Shown piece by piece: positions 52,330 to 52,798 of a DNA stretch of 52,798 bases (position 1 is its first letter; each line of letters begins with the position of its first letter). Position numbers and translations under genes: made by a program. The stretch spans positions 1 through 52,798 of the forward strand of contig CAYXIO010000024.1 of assembly GCA_964465125.1 (NCBI GenBank). Reading direction: 5' to 3'. The notes beneath the pieces are model-generated. The model was given only the letters and a program-made list of their open reading frames with translations, was not told the origin of the DNA and did no database searches. This stretch comes from CAYOHG01 sp964465125 (GTDB lineage: Bacteria > Planctomycetota > Phycisphaerae > UBA1845 > Fen-1342).

Positions 52330-52798
52330 CGCAATTGTCTCCTGCAATCAAGTTTCCAGGACGAGCCGGCTGAACGTCGGGTCCGCCCCAGCAGCCTAGC
52401 GGATCGATGCGCGGCCTGTCGAGGGCCGCAACGTCGCGAGCTTCGCGTTCCCCGCCGCGGACGGTGGCTCGTCGCCGAGGGCTGCGGACCGCTTGGTAGA
52501 CGTGTGGCCGTCACAGCAGAAATGTGCGATCGCGGAGCGTTTGGGTGTGGCCGACGTCACTCGGCCGGTTGCATCAGGTCTTCGCCTGATGTTCGTTGGG
52601 AATGCCGGCATTGCAGGTCATCCGGAGCAGCGCTGCCGGGCGATGCGAGAGCGTGCGATTCCATCAAGAGATCACTCCACGGGAAAATATCCAGAGAAAT
52701 CTTGCACATATTGCATCATTTTATTTGCCTCGACCTCAAAGCGCGTTGGAACATCTGAACAACCGCGCGGCGGCGTGTCGGGTGTGAATCATGCTGCG
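52330..52798. other. Terminal intergenic region, no gene recognised
   Basis: From 52330 to the window end no frame has a convincing start, ribosome-binding site or domain. The stretch at 52660-52740 is much less GC-rich than the rest and contains TTGCA direct repeats around 52700. It may be promoter DNA of a gene beyond the window. I cannot assign boxes. Confidence 0.4.

Noticed and set aside
52396..52611. 71-codon minus-strand frame near the right edge
   Set aside because: No ribosome-binding site or domain; composition is that of a chance frame.

Overview
The window is about 53 kb of high-GC DNA (roughly two thirds G+C by eye) and reads as a chromosomal segment of a planctomycete, most likely of the Phycisphaerae type. 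The reasons are the many exported FG-GAP/VCBS proteins with D-C-N-x-N-G calcium repeats, dockerin-like C-terminal tails, PEP-CTERM-type tails, an H-x9-DG pseudopilin, a sigma factor next to a Ser/Thr kinase, and Tat-exported TldD and PLP-enzyme homologues. This placement is inference; the window contains no rRNA. I see no transposase, phage or CRISPR locus. 

Layout. 1-6.2 kb: the tail of a SEC-C protein (probably SecA), a YfcE-type phosphodiesterase, a small exported protein, a tldD-tldE pair whose TldD has a twin-arginine signal, and an exported beta-sandwich protein. 6.4-14.9 kb: a giant FG-GAP/calcium-repeat protein split by one in-frame TAG, a sigma-70-family factor plus membrane Ser/Thr kinase, and two secreted proteins with the same dockerin-like tail. 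15.1-16.4 kb: no credible gene on either strand. The minus strand carries what looks like a ~1.07 kb structured non-coding RNA with its own promoter, pairing ends, internal helices and an intrinsic terminator, preceded by a cluster of TGACA/TGTCA motifs. It lies just downstream of a PIN-PhoH gene on the same strand. This is the most interesting object in the window. 

16.5-21 kb: phoH, two copies of a short intergenic repeat, a MoxR ATPase and two small exported proteins with VPxPA-type sorting tails. 21-27.6 kb (minus): a tightly overlapping operon (large membrane/helical protein, ubiX, ubiA, GT-C-like membrane protein), a possible JAMM-like protein and tRNA-Arg(CCG). 27.9-32.3 kb: a PEP-CTERM protein and two adjacent CRTAC1/VCBS paralogues. 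32.3-38.7 kb (minus): small zinc-binding proteins, a calcium-repeat lipoprotein, guaA and a polytopic membrane protein. 38.9-52.3 kb: an M42 aminopeptidase, an aspartate aminotransferase, a VCBS lipoprotein, a GT9 glycosyltransferase, a Tat-exported class V aminotransferase homologue, a pseudopilin, a DUF486 protein, a zinc-ribbon GPP34 protein, a PD-(D/E)XK nuclease, an SLC13 transporter and a secreted protein. 

How the parts relate. Most of the window serves the cell envelope: exported calcium-binding repeat proteins with sorting tails, plus envelope glycosylation and quinone chemistry. Housekeeping genes (guaA, aminotransferase, tRNA) are interspersed. All functions come from motif reading; no database search was run.
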